In this document: positions 43,604 to 54,013 of the stretch, in pieces
Layout: the number at the start of each line of letters is the position of its first letter
Position numbering within the stretch: position 1 is the first letter of the stretch
NCBI RefSeq assembly: GCF_026151205.1
Contig: NC_087073.1
Location: forward strand, 11,106,411-11,170,410
Length of the DNA stretch: 64,000 nt
Direction of reading: 5' to 3'
Source of the DNA: Bolinopsis microptera
Lineage: Eukaryota; Ctenophora; Tentaculata; Lobata; Bolinopsidae
The notes under the pieces: generated by a model
What the model was told of the DNA's origin: nothing
What the model saw: the letters and a program-made list of their open reading frames with translations, nothing else
The model's database searches: none
Position numbers and translations under genes: made by a program

Positions 43604-45573
43604 AAGTAAACAATTTAAATACTAAGCATCTAGACATTTTCCAATACGAGATTGGGGACGGGTTTTATATAAACAATCAAACAGACAGACAGACGTTGAG
43701 TCAGCATGACGAGAGCATGAGGATCATGGAGAATTGGAGAATTATAGGCTCACGAGGTGGTTTTTATTAGTAATAGGAGTCTAGCGGAGATGAATGCAAA
43801 CGTAGCCCAACAAATATATTTGTCAAATTGTAGTACTATATATATACTATCCTTATAGTTATATCCATTTCCACTTAACTGTGATATCATCGGCCGTTGA
43901 GTTCAGGCATACCGCTTTGATGATATGGAGACATATTATCATTCTATTGGTGGGCTGCTCAGTTGAGTGGGCCACTCAACCCCACTGCATTGTCCTTTAA
44001 ATGGAATTGTGTGGATTTAATTTTTACTGCAGTCGATGTCACTAGTTTTGTTTATTATGCTCTTAATTTAATTTAAACTTTTGTGGTTTGTAGTTGTACA
44101 GCTGACTATAATTATAAATAATCGATTTGAGTCTGCGGTACCAGGAAGATATTGTCCATGATATTTCCCAGCGTACAGGTTCAATTTTCATGGTAAAATG
44201 CATGAAATCATGTACAGCCAGAGGGTTCTAGTAATGTACTTGTTAAAGAGGTGGTCTCTTCATAAGATGGCCGGCATTAGTATGCCACGAACTTTATAAG
44301 CACTGTGAAACGAACAAGTTGTCTAAGCGAGTTAAAAAATTTAAATGGACTATGTTTGGTCATAAGATTTGATTGACGATTTCAACCCTTCCAGATCGTT
44401 GCTCTGCGAATTAGCAGAGCAACGATCTCGTCAGGGATAAGATCAACGATATCGTAACTTCGATGCGAAGTAAGAATGATAGTTTGCGTGGCGCGTCGAA
44501 GCGGTGAAGTCCTCCAATCATAAGATAGGATCCGATGAACCCCTACATTGTGGTCCACAAGGTTTACTTAATTAAGTAGTGATTCTAAAATTAAGAAAGT
44601 TCGATGTCAGAGTTATGTTTTTAACTTATCAATATTTGACCTTAATTCTAAAAATTTAAACTTTAAAAGTTTTTAATAACTTTTTAAACTAACAGTTTTG
44701 CTATAAAAAGAAAAAAATGTCGAGCACTTACTGTTATATTTAAATTAACTTATTTGTTTAGCAGTCGTGGGCACTTTGATATCAACGACCAACAGCTGGG
44801 GACCCTCAAAAGAACTATTAGCCGCGGTTACAATTGAAATTTTCATTTTCTTTTGATTGAGATCCTATCGAGAATACAAATATCATAAGCAATCAAAATA
44901 ATTGACCCGTCTTTATCGCACAAGATGACAATAGCTATTAGCTAAGGCATAATCGAAGTGCAGTATGGCGTGCAAACCTTTTCCACTGGAAGTGATCATG
45001 ATCCTGCAACTTCACTATTAAATGTTATATTGAAGGTCAATGAACCGAGGGCGAGAAAATGCAGAAAACTCGCAGTATAAATAAGAAATCTGATCTGGTC
45101 TACAAACTTTATGTCGCAACCGATCAAACGCCAAGAACCATTTCGGTAGGTTCAGTTAGTATAGGTTAGTAGTATAGGTTAGGTTAGTTAAAGAAATGAA
45201 TGAAATTGGAGTCACGTGACGTCACGTGACGTTGTTTGGCGACAAATGCTGAATTAATGGGCCTATTTCATCAGCTGTTGTGACCAAACTTTAAGCTTTA
45301 AACCAGCTTTAAACGTCGATCAGTTAAGACCGACGTGTACAGGTACTGTGATGTACCGCGAAACTGTCCATTTTAAACGGTAATTATTTCGATTATCGTG
45401 CATGTCCTATATCAATATGCCTAAATTGATGATATGGAGATTTTTACCTGTTAAAAATTGATGAAAAAAATGAGCGTGGCAGGTAGCGGTGGTTCCGGTT
45501 GGAGTTGTAGCTCCAAAATTTGTTTAGTAGTTATTTGGCCTTAGAAACAACAGATAAGCCTATAATAATTTTA
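43604..45573. other. Intergenic with a hairpin and a CRE/E-box cluster
   Basis: No gene is seen. A perfect 14-bp stem hairpin (GATCGTTGCTCTGC, loop GAATTA) lies at 44394-44427. At 45211-45230 GTCACGTGAC is repeated twice without a spacer. Confidence 0.5.
45211..45230. promoter_or_regulatory. Overlapping CACGTG-TGACGTCA-CACGTG palindrome
   Basis: GTCACGTGAC in direct duplicate creates a central CRE palindrome (TGACGTCA) flanked by two CACGTG E-boxes. This is a strong bZIP/bHLH-type site by sequence. No gene start is apparent nearby, so its role is unclear. Confidence 0.35.
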
Positions 45574-48500
45574 ATTTGGGGGGGGGGGGGGGGGGGGGGG
45601 GGGGTGTCATGTCCGTCTATGTCCGCCTATGTCCTGTCCTTTTTGGATTCTATGAGACAACGGACGTGTTTTTTGGGACATGGGCGGACACTGACGGACA
45701 TTGGCGGACTCGGACGGACATAGGCGGACCCGGACGGACATAGGCGGACTCGGACGGACATTGGTGGACATTAGCGGACATTGGTGGACATAAGCGGACA
45801 AACATTTTGAGAATTTTTCGCAACTTGTATTATAATCTTGTACAAAACAAACGACTTATTAATCACACTAAAGCTATTAATAGCTTTAACTTATTATATC
45901 AAATTATATAATATATAGGGACCCAGGAAAAGGCCCCAGGAGGAGGAGGAGGATGACTGGGGAGGAGGAGGACTGTTGAGGACTGATGAGGAGGACTGAG
46001 GACGATGAGTAGGAGGAGGAAGAGAACTGGGGAGGATCAGGAAGACCCAGGAGGAGGACCCAGGATGAGGACCCAGGAGGAGGAGGATCAGGAGGAGGAC
46101 TGAGGAGGATGACTCAGGAGGAGGAGGACTCAGGAGGAGGACTGAGGACAAGGAGTAGGAGGAGGACTGAGGAGGGGAGGAAGAAGAGAACTGGGGCGGA
46201 TTAGGAAGACCCAGGAGGAGGACCCAGGAGGAGGACCCAGGAGGAGGACTAAGGAGGATGACTTAGGAGGAGGAGGACTCAGGAGGAGGACTGAGGAGGA
46301 CTGAGAAGGAGGAGGACTGAAGAGTACTGAAGAGTACTGAGGAGGATGGCTGAGGAGGATGGCTGAGGAGGATGGCTGAGGAGGATGGCTGAGGAGGATG
46401 GCTGAGGAGGATGACTGAGGAGGATGACTGAGAGGGAGGAGGAGGATCAGGAAGACCCAGGAGGAGGAAGACCCAGAAGGAGGACCTAGGAGGAGGAGGA
46501 GAACTGAGGAGGATGACTCAGGAGGAGGAGGACTCAGGAGGAGGACTCAGGAGGAATGAGAAGGAGGAGGACTGAGGAAGATGGCTTAGGAGGATGACTG
46601 AGAGGGAGGAGGAGGAAGAGGAGGAAGAGGACTGAGGAGGAGGAGGAGAAGGACCTGAGGAGGAGAAGGAGGACCCAGGAGGAGGAGGACCCAGGAGGAG
46701 AAGGACCCAGGAGGAGGACCCAGGAAAAGGCCCCAGGAGGAGGAGGAGGACTGGGGAGGAGGACTGTTGAGGACTGATGAGGAGAACTGAGGACGAGGAG
46801 GAGGAGTAGGAGGAGGACTGAGGAGGGGAGGAGGAAGAGGACTGGGGAGGATCAGGAAGACCCAGGAGGAGGACCCAGGAGGAGGAGGAGGAGGAGGTCC
46901 CAGGAGGAGGAGGAGAAGGACCCAGGAGGACTGAGGAAGAGGACTGAGGAGGATGACTGAGGAGGATGGCTGAGGAGGATGGCTGAGGAGGATGACTGCA
47001 CTGAGGAGGATGACTGAGAGGGAGGAGGAGGACTCAGGAGGAGGACTCAGGAGGAAGAGGACCCAGGAGGAGGACCCAGGAGGAGGACTAAGGAGGATGA
47101 CTCAGGAGGAGGAGGACTCAGGAGGAGGACTGAGGAGGACTGAGAAGGAGGAGGACTGAAGAGTACTGAAGAGTACTGAGGAGGATGGCTGAGGAGGATG
47201 GCTGAGGAGGATGGCTGAGGAGGATGGCTGAGGAGGATGGCTGAGGAGGATGACTGAGGAGGATGACTGAGAGGGAGGAGGAGGATCAGGAAGACCCAGG
47301 AGGAGGAGGACCCAGAAGGAGGACCTAGGAGGAGGAGGAGAACTGAGGAGGATGACTCAGGAGGAGGAGGACTCAGGAGGAGGACTCAGGAGGAATGAGA
47401 AGGAGGAGGACTGAGGAAGATGGCTTAGGAGAATGACTGAGAGGGAGGAGGAGGAAGAGGAGGAAGAGGACTGAGGAGGAGGAGGAGAAGGACCCAGGAG
47501 GAGAAGGAGGACCCAGGAGGAGGAGGACCCAGGAGGAGAAGGACCCAGGAGGAGGACCCAGGAAAAGGCCCCAGGAGGAGGAGGAGGACTGGGGAGGAGG
47601 ACTGTTGAGGACTGATGAGGAGAACTGAGGACGAGGAGGAGGAGTAGGAGGAGGACTGAGGAGGGGAGGAGGAAGAGGACTGGGGAGGATCAGGAAGACC
47701 CAGGAGGAGGACCCAGGAGGAGGAGGAGGAGGAGGTCCCAGGAGGAGGAGGAGAAGGACCCAGGAGGACTGAGGAAGAGGACTGACGATGACTGAGGAGG
47801 AGGACTGAGGAGGATGACTGAGGAGGATGGCTGAGGAGGATGGCTGAGGAGGATGACTGCACTGAGGAGGATGACTGAGAGGGAGGAGGAGGACTCAGGA
47901 GGAGGACTCAGGAGGAAGAGGACTCAGGAGGAGGACTTAGGAGAAATGAGAAGGAGGACTGAGGAGAACTGAGGAGAAGGAGGAGGAGGAGGACTGAATA
48001 GGAGGATAAGGAGGGGGACTGGGAAAGGACCCAGGAGGAGGAGGAGGAGGACTCAGGAGGATGACTCAGGAGGAGGACTCAGGAGGAGGACTGAGGAGGA
48101 CTGAGACGGAGGAGGACTGAAGAGTACTGAAGAGTACTGAAGAGGATGGTTGAGGAGGATGACTGAGGAGGATGACTGAGGAGGATGACTGAGGAGGATG
48201 ACTGAGGAGGATGACTGAGAGGGAGGAGGAGGATCAGGAAGACCCAGGAGGAGGAGGAGGAGGACCCAGAAGGAGGACCTAGGAGGAGGAGGAGAACTGA
48301 GGAGGATGACTCAGGAGGAGGAGGACTCAGGAGGAATGAGAAGGAGGAGGACTGAGGAGGATGGCTGAGGAGGATGGATGCGGGGGAGGAGGAGGAAGAG
48401 GAGGAAGAGGACTGAGGAGGAGGAGAAGGACTGAGGAGAAGGAGGACCCAGGAGGAGGAGGACCCAGGAGGAGGAGGACTCAGGAGGAGGACCCAGGAAA

Positions 48501-49921
48501 AGGCCCCAGGAGGAGGAGGAGGACTGGGGAGGAGGACTGTTGAGGACTGATGAGGAGAACTGAGGACGAGGATGAGGAGTAGGAGGAGGACTGAGGAGGG
48601 GAGGAGGAAGAGGACTGAGGAGGATCAGGAAGACCCAGGAGGAGGACCCAGGAGGAGGAGGAGGAGGAGGACCCAGGAGGAGGAGGAGGAGGACCCAGGA
48701 GGACTGAGGAGGATGACTGACGATGACTGAGGAGGAGGACTGAGGAGGATGACTGAGGAGGATGGCTGAGGAGGATGGCTGAGGAGGATGGCTGAGGAGG
48801 ATGACTGAGGAGGATGACTGAGAGGGAGGAGGAGGACTCAGGAGGAGGACTCAGGAGGAAGAGGACTCAGGAGGAGGACTTAGGAGAAATGAGAAGGAGG
48901 ACTGAGGAGAACTGAGGAGGAGGAGGAGGACTGAATAGGAGGAGGAGAAGGAGGGGGACTGGGAAAGGACTGAGGAGTAGGAGGACTGATGAGAAGGATG
49001 AGGAGGAGGACTGAGGACCGAGGATGAAGAGGAGGAGGATGAAGAGGAGGAGGAGGACCCAGGAGGAGGAGGACTGAGGAGGAGGACTGAGGAGGATGAC
49101 TGAGAGGGAAGAGGAGGAGGAGGAGGACTCAGGAGGAGGAGGAGGAGGACTGAGGAGGACTGAGGAGGAGGAGGACTGAATAGGAGGAGGAGGAGAGGGA
49201 CTGGGGGAGGACTGAGGAGGAGGACGGAGGACTGAGGAGAAGGATGAGGAGGAGGACTGAGAAGGACTGAGGACTGAGGAGGAAGAGGAGGAGGATGAAG
49301 AGGAGTTGGAGGACCCAGGAAGAGGACCCAGGAGGAGGACTCAGGAGGAGGATGGAGGACTGAGGAGAAGGATGTGGAGGAGGACTGAGGAGGACTGAGG
49401 ACTGAGGAGGAAGAGGAGGAGGATGAAGAGGAGGAGGAGGACTGGGGAGGAGGACTGTTGAGGACTGATGAGGAGGACTGAGGACGAGGAGGAGGAGTAA
49501 GAGGACTAAAGAGGGGAGGAGGAAGAGGACTGGGGAAGATCAGGAAGACCCAGGGGGAGGAGGAGGAAGAGTAGGAGGAGGAAGCATCTAAATGTTATTT
49601 CCATTTTTGTCCGTTTTTGTCCATTTTTGTCCGTTTTTGTCCGCTCTATTTTTTGTCCGTTTTGAAAATATAGGGTACCGAACGGACAAAAAAACATGAT
49701 CCTCCTATAACAGCAAAAATTGAACATTTTATTTAGCAATTTAGGTGTCCATTAATGTCCGTCTATGTCCACCAATGTCCGCCTATGTCCGTCTATGTCC
49801 GCCTATGTCCGCATATGTCCGCCTATGTCCGCCTATGTCCGCCTATGTCCTGTCCTTTTTGGATTCTATGAGACAAGCGGACATAGACGGACGTGACACC
49901 CCCCCCCCCCCCCCCCCAATT
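45574..49921. mobile_element. 4.3-kb unit with inverted poly-G/C ends and GTCCGCCTATG repeats
   Basis: The left end is AATTT, then a run of 27 G (45578-45604), TGTCATGTCCGTCTATGTCC, and shortly after CCTTTTTGGATTCTATGAGA. The right end is the same in inverse order, ending with 19 C (49899-49917) and AATT. Inside each end is a short array of ~10-bp GTCCGCCTAT words. Between them lies a 3.6-kb purine-rich satellite. The arrangement resembles a foldback element, but I see no transposase and no clear target duplication. Confidence 0.6.
45918..49580. repeat. Purine-strand GGA/GAGGACT satellite with higher-order structure
   Basis: Nearly all of this stretch is purine on the plus strand apart from scattered pyrimidines, built from GAGGA, GGACTGA and GGACCCA words. 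A landmark, GACCCAGGAAAAGGCCCC, recurs at 45920, 46717, 47555 and 48490, so there is a higher-order unit of about 800-935 bp. Long Ser/Pro-rich minus frames within it are products of the repeat and not genes. Triplex or G-quadruplex folding is plausible. Confidence 0.85.
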
Positions 49922-51298
49922 TGATAATAATTTTGTTTTATGAACCGGGCTAAGTGACAAGAACAATAATATACCACGTGACAATGATAAACTGCCTGAG
50001 CTCTTACGCAAAGATTTCTTCATCTGAGGATCTTGGGTTAAGTTCTTTCACAATCTCGCCGATTCGGAAGAAAGGGATTAGGGAACTCTTTAAACTAGGT
50101 GAGCGGGTTTAGTGTTAGTCTCAAATTGAGCATTGTCATGAATCCACCTGCACTTACCCGAGAACGGTTTATAGCACTGAAGTTTGGATCATATCTGTGG
50201 TTTATTTAGTCAAAGTAACAAAGCATCCAGCATGGATTCGGATATTGCTCGTAAATGCAGTTGGTATATTCTGCTCGCTTGAATTTTAGGATTCTGAACA
50301 AGATGATGGGGATAAATTAGACACCAACTTTAAAGTGAAAATAAGGAATATTGAGTAATGCTAGACCATGTTAATAATCATATTTTTAAAAACATTCGTG
50401 CAATATTGTCAAAAGAGAAAAACGCTGAAGATTTGGTTTTTCAAACTGTACGTTTTAGTAAAATCTTTAGATCGTACAATAACAAAGATTTGTCTGGAAA
50501 AGACTTGAAACCCGTTTGAAAAAAAATTGAAATGATTTTTCATGCTAACTAGTTAAAACAAGCTACATAATAAGTTACGTGCAGATTATTTTCCGTTACA
50601 TTTCGTTAAAATGGTCAACTGTTGATCAGTGTAAGGTAAACGATTATCAGATTTTTGTTCCATTAGAGTTTAGAAATCAGTCCTTGAGCATCGGCACGGG
50701 TTCGGTATTTTTGGCATTCTTGTCAAGTATATAACGTTGGATTCAGGATGTTCCGCGATTCATTTTGAGCAGAACCATGTCGACCTTTGTGGATCAGCGA
50801 TGTGTAAATTTCTGAAAGAATCATTAATTAATTAATTGAAAGAATAGTATAAAAAGTTTATTTAAATCAGGCACACTCGCAATATAAATATGTTACTGAC
50901 GTTTCCACTTTCATTACATGTATGTAATCTGGGAATAGTGTCGGACTAGTTGAAACACTCGAGTTAGTTAAATGACATCAAATATAAATAATAAATAATA
51001 AATATATAAATATAAATAATAAATATATTAATATAAGGTATATTAACTAAAACTGACTCGGTAGAGGGGGCATAAGAGATCAAGGTAATGATCGTGCCAA
51101 TAATGTGCCATGGAAATGGAATCTCTCCAATAGCAGACCATCGGATCCATTGGCACCATAAGTACTGTCATCGGTATATAATAATAAACGGCTGCAGATA
51201 CCACAGTTGGATTCATTAGCGCTACGATATTACTTTCCAATAATAGTATAGTACCCACTTAGGAGAAAATTTCAGGATACCAGTCAGGCTTGTAGAGT
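49922..51298. other. Intergenic, no gene recognised
   Basis: AT-rich unique sequence with a short AAATAATAAATATATAAATA repeat at about 50985-51030. The end adjoins the 3' flank of peptide gene 4. Confidence 0.45.
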
Positions 51299-52264
51299 TT
51301 ACCAAACACAGGAGTAACCACCTCCCCACACGTTGCAGTTCATACCATTCCGGCTACATCTCTGAAAGTGTTACATGAGTCATGTCAGCTACATATTTTA
51401 AAGATTTGTAGCGTAAAAGACAACTGCAGGAAAGATATGTGATGTATTAGAGACGTTGCATGATTGGACGCAATATATCGACTGGTTTGAACTACCTACT
51501 TGAACTATGTATTTGATAAGTTGGCAACTGCTATTTCAGCTATTAAGTCGTTATGTGATGTCATCAAAGTGGACGAAGATGGTTAAAAGTTAAACGAGTT
51601 TAAAGTTAAGAATTCACAGATTGAAGAAATTTCACTAAATGGTTACTTAGTAACTAACATTCTTGGCAGATGTGCTACAGCTTGTGGCTCTCTTCGCCAG
51701 GGAATCCTCTCCTTCCTCCATTCCACGCAGCTGGAAGTGTATCGATTCTGAAGAGTAGGCTGTTTAGATATTCAGGGAAATAAAGCCAACGGTGCTGTTA
51801 TCAACAAGTTTTATAGCAACACTAAAGTCTAAATCTATTCGATATCTAATGCAAATCTACAAACCGATGTTGTCGAGATCCTCCAAGTCTGCCGCCTCTC
51901 TTTTCACAATTTTTCCTCCCTGAGTCTTCAAGACACACACTGCTGAAAAGTGAACACATCATGTTACGAAGGAAATCGTGAGGCATGCACTTTTTCTTGA
52001 TTTGACTTTCAATTCTTGTAATGTATTCTCGCACGTTTATTATACTCTTTTCATTTTGTAATCTTTAGTCTTTACATTTTGTAGACCCAGTTCAAAGTGT
52101 GAGAACGATTTAAAATTAGGAGAAAGCACGTATCCAGATTTTACTATTTTAGTTCTCAATAATGAAATATCGCTTATCTCTTGAAAATTGCAATAAGATC
52201 AGTAACTTATTCAAAAATAATAAAACCCACCGATGACCAGGAAGAGGGCTGAGAACTTGATCAT
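51299..52264 (-). CDS. Prepropeptide gene 4: diverged four-cysteine peptide (87 aa precursor)
   Basis: Minus-strand exons are 52231-52264, 51865-51942, 51659-51747 and 51299-51361. Intron phases (1, 1, 0) equal those of genes 1-3, but exons 1-3 differ in length (34, 78, 89 nt). The signal exon reads MIKFSALFLVI. The propeptide has an additional KR (KIVKREAADLEDLDNIG) and ends SLAKR. The mature peptide begins ATSCSTSAKN and exon 4 gives RCSRNGMNCNVWGGGYSCVW. Cys spacing is unchanged at 4, 12, 19 and 28. The dibasic pair before the second Cys in genes 1-3 is Asn-Arg here, so it is probably not the processing site that matters. This is the oldest-looking member, 18 kb from the other three. Confidence 0.85.
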
Positions 52265-52681
52265 AATGCTGAATAAGAACACATTTTAATTGTACGTAAT
52301 GTAAATTCTAAAATACATGCTTGATTTCAGGCGCGAGCCGGCTAGCCGATTTTTATCGGCTGGCTAATTAAAAATCGGTTAGCTAAAAACTGAAAGTTGT
52401 AAAACAGCCGGTTAAGAAGTCGTAAAACAGAATTTCAAAAATGAAATAGTAATACCCAAAAGTGGGTTAATGGTAAAGTGGACCGTGGACAGTGTCTCTG
52501 GCGAGAATTGCGCGATGACTCAGCTCTTTTCTCTGTGGAGCAACATTCAACAAGCATCGATAGCTAGCAAAATGTGAAATTTCGAATTGAAGATTCACTA
52601 ACTGTGCCGCAGAGGCATGAGGGATAATATATACAATGTATACAATGTATACAAATGGAAGATTATATGATATATCGCATA
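52265..52681. other. 5' flank of peptide gene 4
   Basis: It contains a GGCTAGCCGATTTTTATCGG-type inverted stretch at about 52333-52410, with further partial inverted words. No gene is seen. Confidence 0.4.
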
Positions 52682-54013
52682 GGTTCCGTACAGACTCAAA
52701 TCTGCACCCGTGTCAATATGTTCATTATATGCAAGCCTCTTGATTTATAATCACCGAGTCTAGTAATTGTTTAAGAGAGTTCTCTGGCAGTTACGAAACT
52801 CGAGAGACTGTGGGATACTGAAGGGAAAGGAAGCAGTTCTAACGAGCTCTTCTCAAACACAAGGATATAACTTGTGAACTCGGCTAGTATATATGAAACA
52901 TTTGTCATGGAGTTGTAGAGGGAGTTATGTGCCTCGCCGGGCTAAAGTAGTGGATGACCTTGCTGTACGGCAAGTTAAACAAGGATCTGAAACTACTAGG
53001 TTCCGTACAGACTCAACTCTGCACCCGTGTCAATATGTTCATTATATGCAAGCCTCTTGATTTATAATCACCGAGTCTAGTAATTGTTTAAGAGAGTTCT
53101 CTGGCAGTTACGAAACTCGAGAGACTGTGGGATACTGAAGGGAAAGGAAGCAGTTCTAACGAGCTCTTCTCAAACACAAGGATATAACTTGTGAACTCGG
53201 CTAGTATATATGAAACATTTGTCATGGAGTTGTAGAGGGAGTTATGTGCCTCGCCGGGCTAAAGTAGTGGATGACCTTGCTGTACGGCAAGTTAAACAAG
53301 GATCTGAAACTACTAGGTTCCGTACAGACTCAACTCTGCACCCGTGTCAATATGTTCATTATATGCAAGCCTCTTGATTTATAATCACCGAGTCTAGTAA
53401 TTGTTTAAGAGAGTTCTCTGGCAGTTACGAAACTCGAGAGACTGTGGGATACTGAAGGGAAAGGAAGCAGTTCTAACGAGCTCTTCTCAAACACAAGGAT
53501 ATAACTTGTGAACTCGGCTAGTATATATGAAACATTTGTCATGGAGTTGTAGAGGGAGTTATGTGCCTCGCCGGGCTAAAGTAGTGGATGACCTTGCTGT
53601 ACGGCAAGTTAAACAAGGATCTGAAACTACTAGGTTCCGTACAGACTCAACTCTGCACCCGTGTCAATATGTTCATTATATGCAAGCCTCTTGATTTATA
53701 ATCACCGAGTCTAGTAATTGTTTAAGAGAGTTCTCTGGCAGTTACGAAACTCGAGAGACTGTGGGATACTGAAGGGAAAGGAAGCAGTTCTAACGAGCTC
53801 TTCTCAAACACAAGGATATAACTTGTGAACTCGGCTAGTATATATGAAACATTTGTCATGGAGTTGTAGAGGGAGTTATGTGCCTCGCCGGGCTAAAGTA
53901 GTGGATGACCTTGCTGTACGGCAAGTTAAACAAGGATCTGAAACTACTAGGTTCCGTACAGACTCAACTCTGCACCCGTGTCAATATGTTCATTATATGC
54001 AAGCCTCTTGATT
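52682..54013. repeat. 317-bp tandem array, four full copies and a partial fifth
   Basis: Units start at 52682, 52999, 53316, 53633 and 53950 (each at GGTTCCGTACAGACTCAA), an exact 317-bp period. Copies are almost identical; the first differs by a base or so near its start (CTCAAATCTGC versus CTCAACTCTGC). The fifth stops after CAAGCCTCTTGATTT and changes to unique DNA. A 37-codon frame starting MTLLYGKLNKDLKLLGSVQT repeats across unit boundaries but resembles no known protein. No tRNA, 5S or spliced-leader features were recognised. Confidence 0.9.

Noticed and set aside
45607-45801. Minus frame reading VRLCP/MSANV repeats
   Set aside because: Direct product of the GTCCGCCTATG tandem words.
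45894-49739. Long Ser/Pro- or Arg/Gly-rich open frames in the purine-rich satellite
   Set aside because: They follow from the GAGGA-type repeat, which lacks stops in several frames; no start context or conserved motif.
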